Positions 60,181 to 64,000 of a stretch of DNA of 64,000 nt are shown here, in pieces (the stretch's first letter is position 1; each line of letters opens with the position of its first letter). The position numbers were made by a program, and so were the translations under genes. This stretch comes from Globisporangium splendens (Eukaryota > Oomycota > Peronosporomycetes > Pythiales > Pythiaceae): the NCBI GenBank assembly GCA_006386115.1, contig VFIW01000028.1:342512-406511 (forward strand), in the 5' to 3' direction. The notes below the pieces were generated by a model. The model was given only the letters and a program-made list of their open reading frames with translations. It was not told the DNA's origin and did not search any database.

Positions 60181-61884
60181 AAGAGAAGGATTAACAGGTT
60201 CGTCGTCTACGCAAGTTAAATATTCTGTTATATAACAAACAATATGAGTTCATGGAGCGTAATGTGTGGGTGGCATGGACCCATGCGGTCTCCGATCACG
60301 GCTGTCCTAGGACGGCGATGCCCCTGGAGAAAAGGTTAGCAATTGAACATCGATTGTCTTCGCAGCCATTTGCCGTCAAAAGTCGGTCTCTCCAACAGGG
60401 AAGAATGGGACTGAGACGTCGGCACTCAACCAGAGTGATCAAATGCTTACTGGGGCTGTGCATCCAGCATGGTCTTCTTGTCTTGACACAATCAGCACTC
60501 ATACACACCTCCAAGTTGTTGAGGGCAGCAAACATGGACGCGGCCAAATTTTTCGACGGTTCGCACTTCGAAACCAACTTCACGAGGAGCTCCAAAGACA
60601 CATTCATCCACTTTTCACGGAAGAAGAAGAGAGTGCAAATGGCGATTTTTATGCGTGATTGAAGTTGGAAGACGATGGAGTTTGGTCCCGCCCACCATGG
60701 TGTGGGACTTGGGACTCCGAGGTCCAGCTGCACCGCACTATTGCTGGAGAGCCAAGCACAAGGGATATCAAAAAAGAGAGCCCGGATTTGACTCCTCCTC
60801 CCCTGCACAGGGCGGGTTGCAAAGGCAGACGCCAGAATCCATTTCTCTGCTGCGATGGTCCTTCTGTTCAGCTTCCCAGCATCGATTCGACGACACCACG
60901 AACGGAGCATGCACACAGAACATCTAAGCCAGCTCACGAGGCTCATCTTGGCGTTCATTTTGCTCGCTTTGGCTCAGACTTTTCGTTGCAGCGTTTTGCT
61001 GGGCTAAGAGTACCGGATACTCTCAGCCCAACAAAGTGGTGGCTTGCACCACACGCAGGAAGGGGGAGGAGCGGGAAGATCAAATGTTGACGTTCCGCGC
61101 GTTTGGTCAAACGGCAACAGCAAGGATGACTCCCTCCCCTCCTTGCAACGGAGGACACACACGATACAGAACGCTGAGTCGAGCTGTAAGTCCCCGATGT
61201 TGACGCCACGGCGCTTCTGCGGGGAGAGCAATGTGAGACGCAGCACCACGGCACGCGAGGAGCGAAGCGACCGACTGCAATCAAGATGGGAGAGGGAAGA
61301 GCGCGATTGTGCTCAGACACAAAACCTGCCATTTGCGGCAACTCCATGTAAATTTACTCTCTTGTTTGACTTGATGCGACCAGCCTCACCTCGCAGCATA
61401 TCATCATTTCAGGTGGTGCACTTTGTCTTTTCATGTCATCTTTGTTGTTATATGTGATGCTTTTCAAGTTGCTGGTCGTGTTTATGGCCAGTTCGGTGAC
61501 TCTGTATAAAAACGTGATGCTCGGACTCTCTTATTTGATAGAGATGAGCTTCTTTTTTGCAGACAATGATGCCTTTTTCGCGATTATGCCGCCTCCACGA
61601 AAACGTCTTAACGCTCTCGGATTGGTTAATTTGATCCACACAGCCTTCTGATTGGTGTAAAATACATTGAAGGTGTGTGTGGGCACACGCAGACACCCAG
61701 TAAGTGGCCCATCCCGCTCTGTACCTAAATCCCATCAAACAGCAGATGAGTTACCTTTCACTTGGTAATTGTATGATCTTGTCCCGTGATGTTGCTTCGC
61801 TCAGCATCGCAAATGTCGCGCATATGCTGTTCGATAGGTTTCCTACCAGCGTTTACGCCCTCGTTTACGCCCTACCCTGATCCC
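60181..61884. other. Gene-free stretch between CS16 and CS17
   Basis: About 1.7 kb. Overlapping frames on both strands at 60250-61460 have no family match. Weak transposase-like composition near 60520-60660 is not enough for a call. The end contains the CS17 promoter side. Confidence 0.4.
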
Positions 61885-63742
61885 ATGTCACAACCGCACA
61901 CGTCCAGCGCTGGCGCTCGCCACTCTTGTCCGAGCCGCAAGCGACAAGCAGCGATGCCGCCCATGCCGCCGGCGTATCCCTCGCGTAAACCCGCAGTTGC
62001 TGTCGCCCAGTCACACCAGCAGACAACGATGCTCACTACCGATTCCGCCATGCAGACCGCAACCGCAACGTCCGCACTGCCGCCGACGTTCCCCAACGAC
62101 AAGTTCCCTCCCGCGCGCCTGCTGAATGTGCACAACGAGCACCTCAACAGAGACTTTAAGCCGAGCTTTAGCATCCCGTCCCCGTCGATCCGACCTGCCG
62201 CTTCAGCGACTGCTACAGGTCAACCCCGACTGCTGCCGCGGATCCTGCCGCTGATACCGACAAACGATACAACAGCGTATGGAGCTACGCAGCAGCCACT
62301 CGCGCATTCGTTTGCGAACTTTACAGCAACAGGAGACCATACAGGGGTGTTTGTACCGCAGAGACAGGATGCGCTGTCGTGCGATCCAGTGCAGTCGCTG
62401 CTGTCGCTCCTCCAGGGGACACAGGGTCTCCCACAGAGTCATCACAAGCGAAGCTATTCGTCCGAAGACGACGAAGAGGATGGCGAGGGCTCGCCGTACG
62501 GCGGTCCGTGGGCACCCGAGCGCAAGCGCAAGAAGACGAAATCCAGGAAACCGACGTACCTCGTGCGGAAAGAAGAGAAGGATTTGCTGCTCGAACAGGT
62601 CGAGAAGCTCACAGCACAGGTCAGTTTCCTGCGTCAGCGCAGCGGCATCACCGAATGGCAGGGCAAAGACCAGCAGCTTCTGCAGAAGGAGATCGCCAAC
62701 AACATGCTGCGAGAAGCTGTGCGCAACCAGCAGTTCGCGTTCCTCAGTGCCCAATCTGCCGTCTCCGAGCTCATGGTACGGTTTGCTTGTGTAGCTCCTG
62801 GCACAGACCTTAAGACTAACTTTGATTTCTTGATGACAGACTGCACCAGAACGATGTCCACTTGACACATATATCCACCTGGGCAAGGACTGGACCAAGC
62901 GCCGAGAGACGCTCGTGGCCATGAAGGCGCAGAAGATCCACGACGCGCGCAAGCTGCTGGAGAAGCGCGTGCAGTTCATGGACTCAACGAAGGAGTTCAC
63001 GGAGGACACGTGCTTCTCGACGGAAGCGGGCGACTTTTGCCAAGTGAGCTTCCAGACGATCCCGCTGCCCGGCGCCACGAGCGTGCGGCAGGTGTATGAC
63101 ACGCTGCATTTCCTCACGCAAAACATGGAGCGCACGATGAGCGCGGCCGTCGGCACGGTGCTCACGAGCGACGGCGACGACAACTGGGACAAGACGATCC
63201 TCCACCGCCGCATGGTGCACTCGAACGTGCGCGACGTGCTTACCGAGTCCAACTTTGTCGTGTTCACCGATTTCATCAACGATCCGAACCAGTGGACCAA
63301 GGCCAATGGCAATGGCAGTAGCGCTGTCAATGGCCGCTGCGGGTCCAGCAAGGAGCTCGGCGTGGTCGTGCTCGACTACGTCAACGAGGACGAGCTGTAC
63401 CCATACTGCTCGCGACAGTGCATCCGGCAGGACGTGACCAGCGTCATGACGCTGCGCTCTGTGCCCTGCAAACCCAAAGTCGGCAGCGACGGCCAGCAGC
63501 AGCAGGAGCACGTCGTGGTGATCACCAAGTGGATCATGCTCAAGCTGCGCCACAACAGCGAGATCGAGATCTCGAGCTTGAAGATGCAGGAGCTCAAGGA
63601 CCGCGCCGCCGAAATCGCCAACGCGCTCATCCGCGCCGTGAAAGCGTCGCTGATCGCTCCCGTGAGCTCTACTAGTAGCGCTAGCAGTAGCAGCAGTTCG
63701 ACCACAAGTGAGCACGAGCAGCACGACAATTCCCGGGCATGA
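61885..63742 (+). CDS. CS17: basic/coiled-coil/START-like protein, two exons
   Basis: Exons 61885-62775 and 62840-63742 (597 aa; an ATG at 61789 would add 32 residues). The long N-terminus is Pro/Ala/Ser/Thr-rich. The basic block ERKRKKTKSRKPTYLVRK is followed without intron by the coil (DLLLEQVEKLTAQVSFLRQR), ending NQQFAFLSAQSAVSELM at residue 297. As in CS4 the first intron is absent. Exon 2 starts TAPERCPLDTYIHLGKDWTK. It has DYVNEDELYPYCSRQCIRQ at about 476, with Asn in the signature as in CS7. The loop TIREDDD of relatives is replaced by VLTSDGDDNWD. The C-terminus is a Ser run ending SEHEQHDNSRA. Confidence 0.83.
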
Positions 63743-64000
63743 GAGAAGTAAAGTAATAGGAGTAATAGGGCATTAAGAAGCAGATAGCTTCGATGTTTTG
63801 GTGCTAAGACCCCACCAGCTCAATGCTTGAGCTTGGAGGACAAGAAATGTATAATAGGATCTCAGCTACCACGAAACAAAGAGCAGTGTGTACCAAATGC
63901 TCTCTATATTCATTCATTTACCCTTCCAACAGTACCAGGTGTGCTCAGGCACGGCTATACCGAAACCATTGGTCTCATGTCGTCGTCGTTGTGGACGTGT
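63743..64000. other. 3' flank of CS17
   Basis: 258 bp to the window edge; nothing recognised. Confidence 0.4.

Noticed and set aside
60296..60958. 220-codon minus-strand frame between CS16 and CS17
   Set aside because: Overlaps equally long plus-strand frames; neither resembles a known protein, so chance or decayed mobile DNA is likelier.
12107..63742. Calling the CS proteins classical bZIP factors
   Set aside because: The conserved Asn/Arg DNA-contact motif of bZIP basic regions is not visible, so only a basic segment plus coil is claimed.

Overview
The window looks like nuclear DNA of an oomycete (water mould). Genes are compact with short GT-AG introns of about 65-100 bp, coding exons are GC-rich and intergenic DNA is AT-rich. 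A BBS5 gene implies a flagellated (zoospore) stage. The dominant protein family is one I associate with oomycete genomes, where members are often labelled 'M96 mating-specific protein' (from memory, not checked). I cannot name genus or species.

The content is dominated by one expanded family, here called CS (coil-START): 17 gene loci plus one fragment. A typical member has three parts. The first is a variable, Ser/acidic-rich N-terminus ending in a Lys/Arg-rich segment. The second is a leucine-heptad coiled coil of 60-75 residues ending in a Q-x-x-x-A-x-x-Q-A/S-x-hydrophobic motif. The third is a START-like domain of 250-290 residues with a signature of the form D-F/Y-V/I-D-x-D-x-L-Y-P-Y. There are three subfamilies by exon structure: CS1-CS2 (five exons), CS10-CS13 (four exons, exons 2 and 3 exactly 600 and 203 nt) and the rest (two or three exons). 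The layout, basic segment plus coil plus lipid-binding-type fold, recalls plant HD-ZIP/START regulators.

Layout. 0.6-6.3 kb: CS1 and CS2, both minus. 6.8-11.9 kb: an island of ordinary genes (D-threonine aldolase/D-serine dehydratase-like enzyme, eIF4A-III helicase, BBS5 and a small secreted cystatin-like protein). 12.1-26.5 kb: seven CS genes (CS3-CS9) with one hAT transposase relic. 27-54 kb: a region with mirror-image gene order. On the left arm (minus strand) lie an ankyrin fragment, CS10 and CS11; on the right arm (plus strand) lie CS12, CS13 and an ankyrin relic. Between and around them are copies of one non-LTR retrotransposon encoding reverse transcriptase, a zinc knuckle and an archaeal-type RNase H. 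54.4-63.7 kb: CS14-CS17, all plus strand, with one truncated retrotransposon copy after CS14.

The most striking signal is that the inverted pairs CS10/CS13 and CS11/CS12 are almost identical, introns included, over 1429 bp and 998 bp. The flanks, although still alignable, have clearly diverged, and the blocks start and stop inside coding sequence. This fits an old inverted duplication overwritten recently by gene conversion. CS10 appears to have lost its start codon and normal C-terminus while keeping a pristine body.

Functional statements for the CS family are inferred from domain layout only. No tRNA, rRNA or CRISPR features were recognised. Exon boundaries were set by hand from splice consensus, reading-frame continuity and comparison between paralogues.
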